Source of the DNA: Nitrospirota bacterium
GTDB taxonomy: Bacteria > Nitrospirota > Thermodesulfovibrionia > UBA6902
Assembly (NCBI GenBank): GCA_016213945.1
Contig: JACQZF010000040.1
Coordinates: 1 to 64,000 of the forward strand
Reading direction: 5' to 3'
Length of the DNA: 64,000 nt
Part shown: piece after piece, positions 1 through 10,160 of the stretch
How positions within the stretch are numbered: the stretch's first letter is position 1
How the letters are laid out: each line of letters opens with the position of its first letter
The notes under the pieces: generated by a model
Told to the model about the DNA's origin: nothing
Databases searched by the model: none
What the model saw: only the letters and a program-made list of their open reading frames with translations
Made by a program: the position numbers and the translations under genes

Positions 1-86
1 ACAGAAAAACGCTTTCCATGTGCCCACATAGTTATCGTCGCTCTTTCCTCCGGAGATAACACAATCTGCGCTGCTATTCTACTCAT
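1..86 (-). CDS. IS630-like transposase, N-terminal fragment cut by the window edge
   Basis: An open reading frame starts with ATG at 86 on the minus strand and runs off the left edge after 28 codons. It contains LSPEERATITMWAHGKR, which resembles the first helix of the helix-turn-helix domain at the N-terminus of IS630/Tc1-type transposases. The similarity is judged by eye from a short stretch, so the family call is tentative. I could not identify a terminal inverted repeat between here and the glycan export gene that ends at 239. A transposase beside a surface-glycan cluster is a common arrangement and fits past gene transfer. Confidence 0.5.
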   Translation of the reverse strand, partial: MSRIAAQIVLSPEERATITMWAHGKRFS

Positions 87-238
87 GCATTTACTATACA
101 TAATCTCCCGTTATATGTAAAGTTATTTAAGACGCACTACACTAGTCTTAAACAACAATTGACGGGACATTTTTTTCATATCTTGGCTATTGATACGGTC
201 TCTATCTAAAGATACTCTTATTCGTTTTAGCTGTATAT
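87..238. other. Intergenic stretch, no gene seen
   Basis: This AT-rich stretch lies between the transposase start and the end of the Wzt-like gene. It should hold the transposase promoter and possibly the insertion sequence end. I see no convincing terminator hairpin or open reading frame in it. Confidence 0.4.
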
Positions 239-1588
239 TTATACGCTGACACGAGTCATTTCTGTAAGAGTTAAGGTTGGATTTAGATTAACAACAGATG
301 AAGGAAATATCGCGCTGTCATAACTGACTTCGAAAATATAAGAATTATGCCGGCTGTCACACTGCATATCGTTTTTTTCAGCAATGCCTGCAGTAAGCAG
401 ATATGCCCCGTTTGTAATCCACATGGTCAAGTTAATCAAACACTCTACAATGTCCCCTCTTTTTCGAGGGGGCATTTGCATTTTCATGGATTCAGTGGAA
501 ACCCCGAAAACATCGCCCCCCCTTTTGTCCCGAATGAGAAAACCAATTGAATACCAGTCCATGTCTTCGTGGAACAATCCTCTCAAAAAAAGAACATATT
601 CTTTCCCTGAACCCAACTGCGTAACTTTCTGCCCGTTCTTATCGAGAATCCCGTAATCAAGGATCTCTGCTTTGCCGTTTCCAAACTGCATCGCATCAGA
701 ATTATGAGGATCTCTTAATTTTTCCTTAGCCAGTTCAACCAATGCCTGTTTTTCGGATTCTTCCAGTTGAGGCCTTTTCGCCACTTTATCGTAAGTACTC
801 TCTTCCCCGCTTGCTGCTTCCTTAACAACTTTTTTCATTTCGCCATTGTCGCCGCCGAAAAGCATTTTGTAATAGCAGCCTGATACGTATTTGGGATCAC
901 CTTGCTCAACTATCTTTCCCTGATCCAAAAGGAATGCCCTGTCACAAAATGTATTAATAGAATTTGTATCATGAGAAACAAAGAGTATTGTCCCCCTGTT
1001 TCTCCGAAATTCCCTGAGCTTATCGAAACATTTTACCTGAAACTTCATATCTCCTACTGCCAGGGCCTCGTCAACGATCAGGATCTCCGGTTCAATGCAT
1101 ATTGCGGTACTGAAGGTAAGGCGCGCCTGCATCCCGGTTGAGTATGTTTTAAATGGTTGGTCAAGCACATCTTTCAACTCGCTGAAATCGATTATCCAAT
1201 CCATTTTATTGTCGATTTCATACCGAGTCATGCCAAGGCACAGTCCACCCATATAGATGTTCTCTCTGCCGGTATATTCAGGATGAAAGCCTGTACCCAG
1301 TTCAAGGATGGAAGAAATGATGCCGCTTGTATTTATTTCTCCGGCAGTTTTATCTAATGTCCCCGTCAGAATCTTCAATAGAGTACTCTTCCCCGCTCCG
1401 TTGCGCCCCATAATCCCGACCATTTCACCCCGCTTCAACTCGAAGGATATATCTCTCAGCGCCCAGAATTCCCTGTATCGAGGCTTGTGGGTAAGAATCT
1501 CCCAAAACATATCCGAAGGCTTCGAATATATCTTAAACATCTTGGAAAGGTTTGAGACCCTGATTGCGACGTCTTTCCCTGAGTTCAT
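239..1588 (-). CDS. wzt: Polysaccharide ABC transporter ATP-binding protein, Wzt type with C-terminal substrate domain
   Basis: This is the ATPase of a two-component exporter that moves undecaprenyl-linked glycan across the inner membrane. From the chosen start (449 residues) it has Walker A GRNGAGKST near 61-69, the signature YSTGMQ near 149 and Walker B ILIVDEALAVGD near 169-180. A further domain of about 145 residues at the C-terminus matches the place and size of the Wzt glycan-recognition domain. The frame is open upstream, but ATG at 1588 overlaps the permease stop as ATGA and gives the normal family N-terminus, so the extra 47 residues are rejected. The symbol is by family; the exported glycan is unknown. 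Confidence 0.92.
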   Translation of the reverse strand: MNSGKDVAIRVSNLSKMFKIYSKPSDMFWEILTHKPRYREFWALRDISFELKRGEMVGIMGRNGAGKSTLLKILTGTLDKTAGEINTSGIISSILELGTGFHPEYTGRENIYMGGLCLGMTRYEIDNKMDWIIDFSELKDVLDQPFKTYSTGMQARLTFSTAICIEPEILIVDEALAVGDMKFQVKCFDKLREFRRNRGTILFVSHDTNSINTFCDRAFLLDQGKIVEQGDPKYVSGCYYKMLFGGDNGEMKKVVKEAASGEESTYDKVAKRPQLEESEKQALVELAKEKLRDPHNSDAMQFGNGKAEILDYGILDKNGQKVTQLGSGKEYVLFLRGLFHEDMDWYSIGFLIRDKRGGDVFGVSTESMKMQMPPRKRGDIVECLINLTMWITNGAYLLTAGIAEKNDMQCDSRHNSYIFEVSYDSAIFPSSVVNLNPTLTLTEMTRVSV

Positions 1589-2421
1589 AACACATTCCCG
1601 AACATGATCTTTAGCTTTCTGAAAATCCTGTAGCCGGCATAAAATATTACCACGCTTGACGATATGAAAACCACCCAGGCCCAACGGTGTTCGACCCTGC
1701 CGAAATAGAGGACGTCCTGATAGCACCATATCATGTAACTGAACGGGTTGGCGTACAGCAGCAGCTTCAACTTCCCCGGCACCTGCGCGGGCAGATAAAA
1801 GATAGGGATCATGTATATGCCTGCAAAGTTGAATACCTGAATAACGTCCTTCAAGTCCCTGAAATATGTGCCTACTGATGAAAAAATAAAACAGACCCCC
1901 GCCATAGCGAGAAATTGAAAGAATATCAGAACGGGAAGTAGCGCGTAGCTAAATGGCAGGTAGTGGTGCGTTACCAAAACATATATTACCAATATCGCCA
2001 TCATGAGCAGCATGGTCACAAGCGAAGCCAGAACACCTTTAACAGGAAGTATCTCAATAGGGAAAACTACTTGTTTCACGAGATTTGCATTTACCAGAAT
2101 AACGGTCACTCCTTTTGACATTGACTCCTGAAAGCACATCCAGGGAATGAGCCCTGACAGCAGATAAGTAGTATAATCCAGTTGCGAAGGCAAATTGCCT
2201 CCGATTTTCATTTTGAATACATACGCAAAAATAAATACAAAAACAGCCATGATAAACAGCGGGTGGCCGATGGCCCAGAATGTGCCCAATATCTGCCCCA
2301 TGTATCTCTCGGATATTTCCCTCTTAGCCATTTCTAAGGTCAACTGACGATTGCGGGTCAAAAGCAACAGCAACTCGCGGAAATCCAAAAAATGGTTTTT
2401 TGGATTTATATAATTACTCAT
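1585..2421 (-). CDS. wzm: Polysaccharide ABC transporter permease, Wzm type (ABC-2)
   Basis: This is the membrane half of the glycan exporter, 278 residues with about six hydrophobic segments, the usual length for Wzm/TagG-type ABC-2 permeases. The segment LLTRNRQLTLEMAKREISERYMGQ before the first membrane helix (quoted in part: REISERYMGQILGTFWA) is typical of the family. It is translationally coupled to the ATPase gene by a four-base ATGA overlap. It lies 15 bp after the aminotransferase gene in one minus-strand operon, suggesting that the sugar made by the two upstream enzymes is part of the exported chain. Confidence 0.93.
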   Translation of the reverse strand: MSNYINPKNHFLDFRELLLLLTRNRQLTLEMAKREISERYMGQILGTFWAIGHPLFIMAVFVFIFAYVFKMKIGGNLPSQLDYTTYLLSGLIPWMCFQESMSKGVTVILVNANLVKQVVFPIEILPVKGVLASLVTMLLMMAILVIYVLVTHHYLPFSYALLPVLIFFQFLAMAGVCFIFSSVGTYFRDLKDVIQVFNFAGIYMIPIFYLPAQVPGKLKLLLYANPFSYMIWCYQDVLYFGRVEHRWAWVVFISSSVVIFYAGYRIFRKLKIMFGNVL

Positions 2422-2436
2422 TAAGAGAAATACTCC

Positions 2437-3585
2437 TTACGACAACTCTTTCACATATTCAACAACATACGCCGTGTCCTCCGCACTCTGGAGCGGCTCC
2501 ACGGGCAGGCTGAATACGCTGGCGCTTGCCAACTCCGCATTTACAAGATTCCCGAAAGTCTTGCTCCTGCCGTTTCCGAATACTTTCATCTTATGTAAAG
2601 GGTAAGGGTAGTAGATCATGGTGGATATGCCTTTGTCTTTCAATTGCTTCTGAACTTCATCCCTGCTGCCGTTTGAGATCCTTACAGTGTACTGATGCCA
2701 TGCGTGATTTGCATCCGGCAGGGATTTTGGAAGGGTTAAGCCGTTAATGCCTTTCAGGCTGCTGTTATAATGCCCGGCAACTTTGCCTCTTCTTTCGTTG
2801 AATTCATCAATGTATTTAAACTTAGCCAATACTACCGCAGCCTGAAGGGTATCAAGCCTGCCATTGTAGCCTACGTGGTCCACATTATATTTATCCTTGC
2901 CCCCGTGTTTAAGCAGCATTCTTATGATCTCTGCTACGAGGTCGTCATTTGTAGACATGATGCCTCCGTCGCCGAAGCCGCCGAGATTCTTTGAGGGGAA
3001 AAAACTGAATGCGCCTGCATTGCCGATGGAGCCAAGCTTCCTGCCCTTCCATGAGCCGCCAAAGGCCTGGGCTACGTCTTCAACGATAAATAAATTGAAC
3101 TCCTGGGCAAGCTGCATGATCTCATTCATATCGCATGACAGTCCGTAAAGATGGACCGGAAGGATGCCGACGACTTTTCCTTTTTGAGAGGAGGCCAGAT
3201 ATTCTCTGATCTTGCGGGCGTCAATATTGTAAGTTTCAGGGTCAATGTCTATGAAGACAGGAGTTGCGCCTGCCCTTAATATCGCGTCTCCTGTTGCCGT
3301 AAATGTAAACGGCGTCGTTATAATCTCATCAGCTTCGTCAAAGAACTCCCGGTCTTTCAGCTTTATTGCGAGGGCGCGCAGTGACATTACCAGCGCCTCT
3401 GTTCCGGACGAAGCGCCGATGCAGTGTTTCACACCCAGGTAAGCCGCTATTTTGTCCTCAAGCTCCTTTACCTCCGGGCCGAGTATCCATTTCTGATGAT
3501 CGAGGCACGTTCTTAGTGCGGCGTCAATGTCACTTTTCATGTATTCGTATTCAAGCTTCAGGTCAAGCATCGGGATCTGCTTCAT
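2437..3585 (-). CDS. DegT/DnrJ/EryC1/StrS-family sugar aminotransferase (WbpE/WlbC-like)
   Basis: This PLP-dependent enzyme of 382 residues belongs to the family that transaminates nucleotide keto-sugars. The PLP-binding lysine is seen in FSFFPSKNLGGFGDGG, and an N-terminal GASSGTEAL phosphate-binding segment is present. Its ATG directly follows the stop of the upstream dehydrogenase/acetyltransferase, and the ribosome site GAGGAG lies inside the end of that gene, so the two are cotranslated. Together they match the WbpB-WbpE-WbpD steps that make a 2,3-diacetamido uronic acid on UDP. The exact sugar is inferred from this context and not proved by the sequence. Confidence 0.9.
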   Translation of the reverse strand: MKQIPMLDLKLEYEYMKSDIDAALRTCLDHQKWILGPEVKELEDKIAAYLGVKHCIGASSGTEALVMSLRALAIKLKDREFFDEADEIITTPFTFTATGDAILRAGATPVFIDIDPETYNIDARKIREYLASSQKGKVVGILPVHLYGLSCDMNEIMQLAQEFNLFIVEDVAQAFGGSWKGRKLGSIGNAGAFSFFPSKNLGGFGDGGIMSTNDDLVAEIIRMLLKHGGKDKYNVDHVGYNGRLDTLQAAVVLAKFKYIDEFNERRGKVAGHYNSSLKGINGLTLPKSLPDANHAWHQYTVRISNGSRDEVQKQLKDKGISTMIYYPYPLHKMKVFGNGRSKTFGNLVNAELASASVFSLPVEPLQSAEDTAYVVEYVKELS

Positions 3586-5166
3586 TTATTTAGTCTCCTC
3601 TTTTATGATTGTCAGTTTGTCATTTGCCAGTTCATATTCATTCTTGCAATATCCGCAAACAGCATGACTGCTGTTGAATTTCAACGTCGTGCCGCATCTG
3701 CACGCCCAGCCGATTTGTTTGGCAGGCACTCCTGCAACAACGGCGTAGTCCGGGATGTCTGATTTAACAACCGCGCCTGCGCCAATCATCGCATACTTGC
3801 CGATGGTTGAGCCGCATACGATTGTCGCGTTGGCGCCTATTGTCGCCCCCGTTCTTACCCGTGTTTGAAGGAACTCACGCTTTCTCTCTATAAAAGCCCT
3901 TGGGTTATATACATTGGTAAATACACATGAAGGGCCGCAAAAGACGCCGTCTTCAAGAATGACGCCTTTATAAACCGACACGTTATTCTGTATCTTGCAC
4001 CTGCTGCCGATCTCACTGTCAGGGCCTATTACGACATTTTGCCCGATTATGCAGTTGTCTCCGATCTTAGAGCCTTTAAGTATATGGGAAAAATGCCATA
4101 TCTTTGAGCCTGCTCCTATTTGAACGCCGTTATCAATAAGTGCGGTTTCGTGCGCATAGTATGAAGGAGAATGGGAAGGAGCAGGCGAGGCGTGCGTGCT
4201 GCCTATTACACTTTCCGATGATTCAAGTATCTTTAACACGCGCAATCCTTCCGCGCCGTCTGTAAGCGGTCTTTTCTTTTGTACGGAGCATTCGGCAAAA
4301 TGGCCCAGCTCCAGTTTCAGCGGCTCACCGGCTTCTATGGGGACTACCTGATAATCAGCCTTTTGCGCAATAGGTATTTTCCCGTCTTTCCATTCTATGG
4401 TGTGAGGATAAAGAAACAGTTTTTCCTTGCTTACATCGTCAAAGACAACCATTGCCTTTGAACCGACCACAATTAATTTCTGTTCCTTGAAGGGATGAAG
4501 CCAACTGACAAAGATATGCCCTTTTACGCCGTTTTTGAATTCGAGGGTTGTTAATGTCGTGTCGAAAATTCCTTTGTTGAGATAATCGCCTCCGACAGAC
4601 GACACCCCGACTGGTTCTTCTCCAATGAGCATAAGTATTACCGATATGTCATGGGGGGCAAAGCTCCAGAGTATGTTTTCTTCTGTCCGGAGCTTTCCGA
4701 TGTTAAGACGGTTGGAATAAATATACTGGATCCTGCCAAGCTCGCCGGTTGCAATAAGCTCTTTAAGCTTTTTAACCGCAGGATGGTACTGGAGGATATG
4801 TCCCACCATTAAAACCCTTTTTTCTTTTTCAGCCATCTCCACGAGCTCCTGACCTTCTTTAACAGTCAGGGCCAGAGGTTTTTCCACAAAGACGTCTTTA
4901 CCGGCAAGCAGGGACCTTTTTACAATGTTGTAATGCGTGACCGCAGGCGATGAGATGGCAACAGCGGTTATTTCAGGATTATTCAAAACGTCATCAATAG
5001 AGGTTGTGAAGTTAATGTCCGGATACTGCTCTCTTCTTTGCGCTATTGTGGATTCGCTTGAATCACATGCTGTATGAAGAACACCGAGCTCATAAAGATT
5101 GCGAAGAATATTTTTTCCCCAGTAGCCGAGTCCGATGTTGGCTATGAATTTCTTTTGAGTCTTCAT
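3586..5166 (-). CDS. Fused Gfo/Idh/MocA dehydrogenase and hexapeptide acetyltransferase (WbpB-WbpD-like) with zinc-ribbon tail
   Basis: The first ~325 residues form an NAD-dependent Gfo/Idh/MocA oxidoreductase: IGLGYWGKN at 11-19 is the dinucleotide loop and EKPLAL at 95-100 the family lysine motif. From about 335 a left-handed beta-helix N-acetyltransferase follows, with repeated hexapeptides such as IGDNCIIGQNVVIG. The C-terminus has CRCG and CGYC pairs, suggesting a small zinc ribbon. In the WbpB/E/D pathway the dehydrogenase, aminotransferase and acetyltransferase are usually three proteins; here two are joined and the third is next door. ATG at 5166 is preferred over GTG at 5169 because AGGAG then lies 5 bases upstream. 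Functions are from family resemblance. Confidence 0.9.
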   Translation of the reverse strand: MKTQKKFIANIGLGYWGKNILRNLYELGVLHTACDSSESTIAQRREQYPDINFTTSIDDVLNNPEITAVAISSPAVTHYNIVKRSLLAGKDVFVEKPLALTVKEGQELVEMAEKEKRVLMVGHILQYHPAVKKLKELIATGELGRIQYIYSNRLNIGKLRTEENILWSFAPHDISVILMLIGEEPVGVSSVGGDYLNKGIFDTTLTTLEFKNGVKGHIFVSWLHPFKEQKLIVVGSKAMVVFDDVSKEKLFLYPHTIEWKDGKIPIAQKADYQVVPIEAGEPLKLELGHFAECSVQKKRPLTDGAEGLRVLKILESSESVIGSTHASPAPSHSPSYYAHETALIDNGVQIGAGSKIWHFSHILKGSKIGDNCIIGQNVVIGPDSEIGSRCKIQNNVSVYKGVILEDGVFCGPSCVFTNVYNPRAFIERKREFLQTRVRTGATIGANATIVCGSTIGKYAMIGAGAVVKSDIPDYAVVAGVPAKQIGWACRCGTTLKFNSSHAVCGYCKNEYELANDKLTIIKEETK

Positions 5167-5267
5167 CACTTCTCCTTATTGAAAAATTTTATTAAAATTT
5201 CTATGCAGGACCTTTAGAAAGCACGGCTCCGCCCTTTCAGTTACAATTCTGCAACCTATGGGTGGTA

Positions 5268-5324
5268 TGTAGCGACGGACCGCGGTCCGCCCAAATGAAA
5301 GACACGGCAGCGCCGTGTCTCACT
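5268..5324. repeat. GTAG...CTAC double palindrome (repeat family C, copy 1)
   Basis: The element begins GTAGCGAC and ends CACTAC. It holds two hairpins: CGGACC-GCGGTCCG at the left and AGACACGGC-AGC-GCCGTGTCT (9 bp stem) at the right. It lies between the regulator gene and the glycan operon and may act as a transcription barrier, although there is no T-tract. It shares its end design with the elements near 37030, 45081 and 60873. Confidence 0.6.
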
Positions 5325-5329
5325 ACAAT

Positions 5330-5917
5330 TTACAGCGAATAAATCTTCCGGGTATCAATCCCGAGATTATTTATCTCTTCCCTTCCTCTTTCATTGAAGG
5401 ACGCAAGCAGTATTGCATCATAATTTAATCCGGGAACGTCTGTATAAGAATAAATATGATAACCGAAAAATCCTTTTTCTTCTTTTTTGCCGTCAACCAC
5501 GCCAACAAGGTTCAGGGGCAGGCCGCGCAGGGACAAATATGATAATTCCGCAATCTCCCCGTCGCCCCATATCAGGACGTTCTTTATCCCGGCCTCAATC
5601 ATCTGCTCATAGATACTGTCGATCCGATGCCGCGCATCTTTGAAATAGTTGATGGAAGATTGCATGTAATGGTACGTCAAATCAACTCTGTGTGCAAAGC
5701 CTTTTGGAGTCAGCGCGTATTTCACCCGGTTCATAGGGCCTTTGGAAATTTTTATATGACCCTTTCTTGCCAGTCTTTTTATGTATGCATTGACAAGCCC
5801 GAGCGCGATGTTGAGACTGCTTGAAAGGGTACGCTGAGTGACGAGTGACTCGGTGTTTATTTCATTAAGAATTCTCAGGGTTATGTTATCATGCTTATTG
5901 CTGCCGGGTTTGTTCAT
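5330..5917 (-). CDS. Winged-helix transcriptional regulator with C-terminal nucleotide-binding-like domain
   Basis: The 195-residue protein starts with a MarR-like winged helix-turn-helix of about 75 residues (TQRTLSSSLNIALGLVNAYI is the likely recognition region). A linker follows, then a C-terminal domain with NVLIWGDGEIAEL, which looks like the first strand and glycine loop of a Rossmann-type or PglD-like fold, and later VGVVDG. Such proteins are often found beside surface-polysaccharide genes; the ligand is unknown. The start codon lies inside a palindrome that is a likely self-operator. The downstream glycan operon is on the same strand, separated by a hairpin repeat. Confidence 0.8.
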   Translation of the reverse strand: MNKPGSNKHDNITLRILNEINTESLVTQRTLSSSLNIALGLVNAYIKRLARKGHIKISKGPMNRVKYALTPKGFAHRVDLTYHYMQSSINYFKDARHRIDSIYEQMIEAGIKNVLIWGDGEIAELSYLSLRGLPLNLVGVVDGKKEEKGFFGYHIYSYTDVPGLNYDAILLASFNERGREEINNLGIDTRKIYSL

Positions 5918-5938
5918 GACATGAACAAGATACTTGTT
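5912..5938. promoter_or_regulatory. Two overlapping palindromes over the regulator start codon, probable operator
   Basis: GTTCATG-A-CATGAAC (5912-5926) is a perfect 7 bp inverted repeat and includes the regulator ATG. It shares three bases with AACAAG-ATA-CTTGTT (5924-5938), a second perfect inverted repeat that covers the -10 region. The position fits autoregulation by the winged-helix protein encoded next to it. Confidence 0.6.
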
Positions 5939-5956
5939 TTGCTTTCATTTTGTCAA
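5927..5956 (-). promoter_or_regulatory. Probable sigma-70-type promoter of the winged-helix regulator
   Basis: On the minus strand TTGACA (5951-5956) is followed after 18 bases by TATCTT (5927-5932). The -10 element lies in the palindromic operator. Confidence 0.5.
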
Positions 5957-6045
5957 GGGAAGGCGCGCTCCAGTTCCAGCTTGCTTTAAAACTTTAAACC
6001 GTGTCATAATTGCATTCATTTAAAATTATCCAGACGGCAACGACC

Positions 6046-7014
6046 ATGAAGAAAACTTTCTTTTTGACATCAATATCCTCAATCCTGATCGTAACTTTAT
6101 TCATTTCTCAGAGTTCTTACGGGTCTGTTTTACTTGATAGAATTGTCGCGGTCGTTAATGACGAAGTCATAACGTGGAGCGAGCTCAGAAACGCTATAGC
6201 GCTCGATGGAAAAACGTTGCTGGAGAAAGTGCCTGAAGGTCAAAGGGAAGAGGCAATGAGGGGGCTTGAGAAGGAGTTCCTGAGCAATTTAATTGATATG
6301 AAATTACAGGTGCAGGAAGCAAGAAGGAACGGACTTGATGTAGGCGGACCCGAAATAACTAATGCTATCGACGAAATTAAAAAGAAATATAGTCTGACAG
6401 AGGAAACCCTCATGAGATCATTAGAGGCAGAGGGTATGACTCCTGGGGATTACAAGGCGAGACTCGGGGAGCAGATACTTCTGTCGAAGGTTGTCCATTT
6501 TGAAGTGAAGGCCAATATTGTTATCAGCGACAGGGAAATCGAGGAATATTATAATGCAAATAAAGGTGCCTTTGAGGGGAGGGAAAAATTCAGAATCAGG
6601 CAGATATTTTTCGCCTCCGCCAGGGACGATTCCCGGAAAACAGCCGTTGGGGCCAGGGCTTATGAGGTTATGCAGAGGATCAACAATGGAGAGGATTTTT
6701 CAAAATTAGCAGGTGAATATTCCGAAGACCCGAGCAAACAGTTCGGAGGGGATTTAGGATATATAACTAAGGGCAGTGTTTTGAAAGAGGTGGAAGATAT
6801 GGCGGCTGCTTTAAAAACAGGCGAGGTCAGCAAACCTTTCTGGAGTTCAGCAGGCCTTCATATTATCAAGCTTGAGGACAGTATTAAAGGCGAAGGACCT
6901 GACAAGGTCAAAGACAGGATAAAAGAGATTCTCTTTGAAAAAGCCTTTGATACAAAATACCGTGAATGGAAAGCCGGGCTGAAAGAAAAAGCGTATATTG
7001 AGATAAAATTATAA
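6046..7014 (+). CDS. SurA-like periplasmic peptidyl-prolyl isomerase/chaperone
   Basis: The protein (322 residues) starts with a signal peptide (MKKTFFLTSISSILIV...), then the SurA N-terminal hallmark LDRIVAVVNDEVITWSEL, an alpha-helical chaperone region, and one parvulin (PpiC) domain at roughly 175-290 containing IRQIFF, GGDLGYI and GLHIIKL. E. coli SurA has two parvulin domains, so this is the shorter single-domain form. It should help fold outer-membrane proteins in the periplasm. ATG at 6046 is chosen because it gives a clean signal peptide; an in-frame TTG at 6010 would add 12 residues before it. guaB follows 53 bp later. Confidence 0.88.
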   Translation: MKKTFFLTSISSILIVTLFISQSSYGSVLLDRIVAVVNDEVITWSELRNAIALDGKTLLEKVPEGQREEAMRGLEKEFLSNLIDMKLQVQEARRNGLDVGGPEITNAIDEIKKKYSLTEETLMRSLEAEGMTPGDYKARLGEQILLSKVVHFEVKANIVISDREIEEYYNANKGAFEGREKFRIRQIFFASARDDSRKTAVGARAYEVMQRINNGEDFSKLAGEYSEDPSKQFGGDLGYITKGSVLKEVEDMAAALKTGEVSKPFWSSAGLHIIKLEDSIKGEGPDKVKDRIKEILFEKAFDTKYREWKAGLKEKAYIEIKL

Positions 7015-7060
7015 GTGAGAACTACGAAATAATAAGTGAGAAGCAAGAAAAATTTAAGGA
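7013..7060. repeat. Short direct repeat AATAAGTGAGAA-type intergenic spacer
   Basis: The SurA-guaB gap holds two close copies of (A)TAAGTGAGAA (near 7012 and 7032). It belongs to the low-complexity spacer sequences found in several gaps of this window. Confidence 0.4.
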
Positions 7061-7064
7061 GTGA

Positions 7065-9352
<2,288 letters not shown>

Positions 9353-9369
<17 letters not shown>

Positions 9370-9925
9370 GGACAAAATCGTGGACATTTAAAATACAATA
9401 GACCGGATAATCTAACTGTTCTATATTCTGTCTTCCATTTAGTTCGCAACGGTCTACAAGTATAATTACTGCATCAATAATTAAATTATTTTCTTTTGCA
9501 GTATTTATTGCTTTGATTGTGGATGCGCCGGTAGTCACAACGTCATCTACTATAATGACGTGATCTCCCGCTGTTACATCTCCTTCTATTGGTAATTTAA
9601 GACCATGCTCTTTTGGTTCTTTTCTTATCACAAATGCATTGATTGGTTCTTTTGCAATTTGGGAATGCATAGCAACCGCGTAAGCTATCGGGTCAGCTCC
9701 CAATGTAAGGCCGCCAATTGCATTTGGATGCAGACCAAGTTCTTTGATTTTCTCAAAAATGATTTTTCCTACAATATACATACCTTCAGGGGATTGAGTT
9801 GTTTTCTTCATATTGAAGTAAAAATTACTAACAGCCCCGGATGAAAGTTTGAATTTCGGTATATTGCTATATTGGAAAGACCGTTCCCGAATTATTTGAA
9901 TGAGACGCTCCTTCGAGTTATCCAT
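9353..9925 (-). CDS. pyrE: Orotate phosphoribosyltransferase
   Basis: The enzyme joins orotate to PRPP to make OMP in pyrimidine synthesis. The PRPP-binding motif VIIVDDVVTTGAST is intact, and the N-terminal FKLSSGAVSNFYFNM matches the family segment (S)G..S.(Y/F). With ATG at 9925 it has 190 residues, the usual size. The upstream in-frame extension is hydrophobic and unlike the family. The best promoter puts transcription start about three bases before this ATG, so the message may be leaderless. A perfect 9 bp inverted repeat covers the -35 element and may be an operator. Confidence 0.93.
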
Positions 9926-9934
9926 TGCGGAAAA

Positions 9935-9964
9935 ACTATAACAAATAATAAAAGCTTTTATCAA
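9935..9964 (-). promoter_or_regulatory. pyrE promoter, predicted to give a leaderless transcript
   Basis: On the minus strand TTGATA (9959-9964) is separated by 18 bases from TATAGT (9935-9940). The expected start of transcription is only about three bases before the pyrE ATG. Confidence 0.55.
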
Positions 9965-9975
9965 TAATAAAAGCT
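9953..9975. promoter_or_regulatory. Inverted repeat over the pyrE -35 element, possible operator
   Basis: AGCTTTTAT-CAATA-ATAAAAGCT is a perfect 9 bp inverted repeat with a 5-base centre. It overlaps the -35 hexamer of the pyrE promoter, the typical position for a repressor site. Confidence 0.5.
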
Positions 9976-10022
9976 GCTTGCTGTTAATTTGAGATAGCAA
10001 TTTTAAAGTGATATCATAGTTA

Positions 10023-10160
10023 ATGCGCCGCAAGTTCAACGGAGAGACAGGCAGACCGCAGCGCAAGAGTCCAGGCGAGCAGCTTGTCGCAAAGCCGTGG
10101 AAGGACGACGAGCTTAAAGGGATTAAAAGGGACGCCCTTCTTCAGGCAGAATCAGCATGA
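10023..10160 (+). CDS. Small basic 45-residue protein coupled to the histidine kinase gene
   Basis: An ATG at 10023 opens a 45-codon frame whose TGA overlaps the kinase ATG as ATGA (10157-10160). The predicted peptide is hydrophilic and basic: it begins MRRKFNGETGRPQRK and continues with ...EQLVAKPWKDDELKG. It has no signal peptide or membrane segment and I recognise no family. The coupling and the same strand suggest that it is translated with the kinase and could be an accessory protein of this two-component system, or simply a translation-coupling leader. No strong ribosome site precedes it. Confidence 0.45.
   Translation: MRRKFNGETGRPQRKSPGEQLVAKPWKDDELKGIKRDALLQAESA

Noticed and set aside
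1589-1729. N-terminal extension of the Wzt-like ATPase by 47 residues
   Set aside because: The extension lies inside the permease gene in another frame, and ATG at 1588 makes the usual ATGA overlap.
9926-10066. N-terminal extension of PyrE
   Set aside because: The residues are unlike the family and the likely promoter lies within that stretch.
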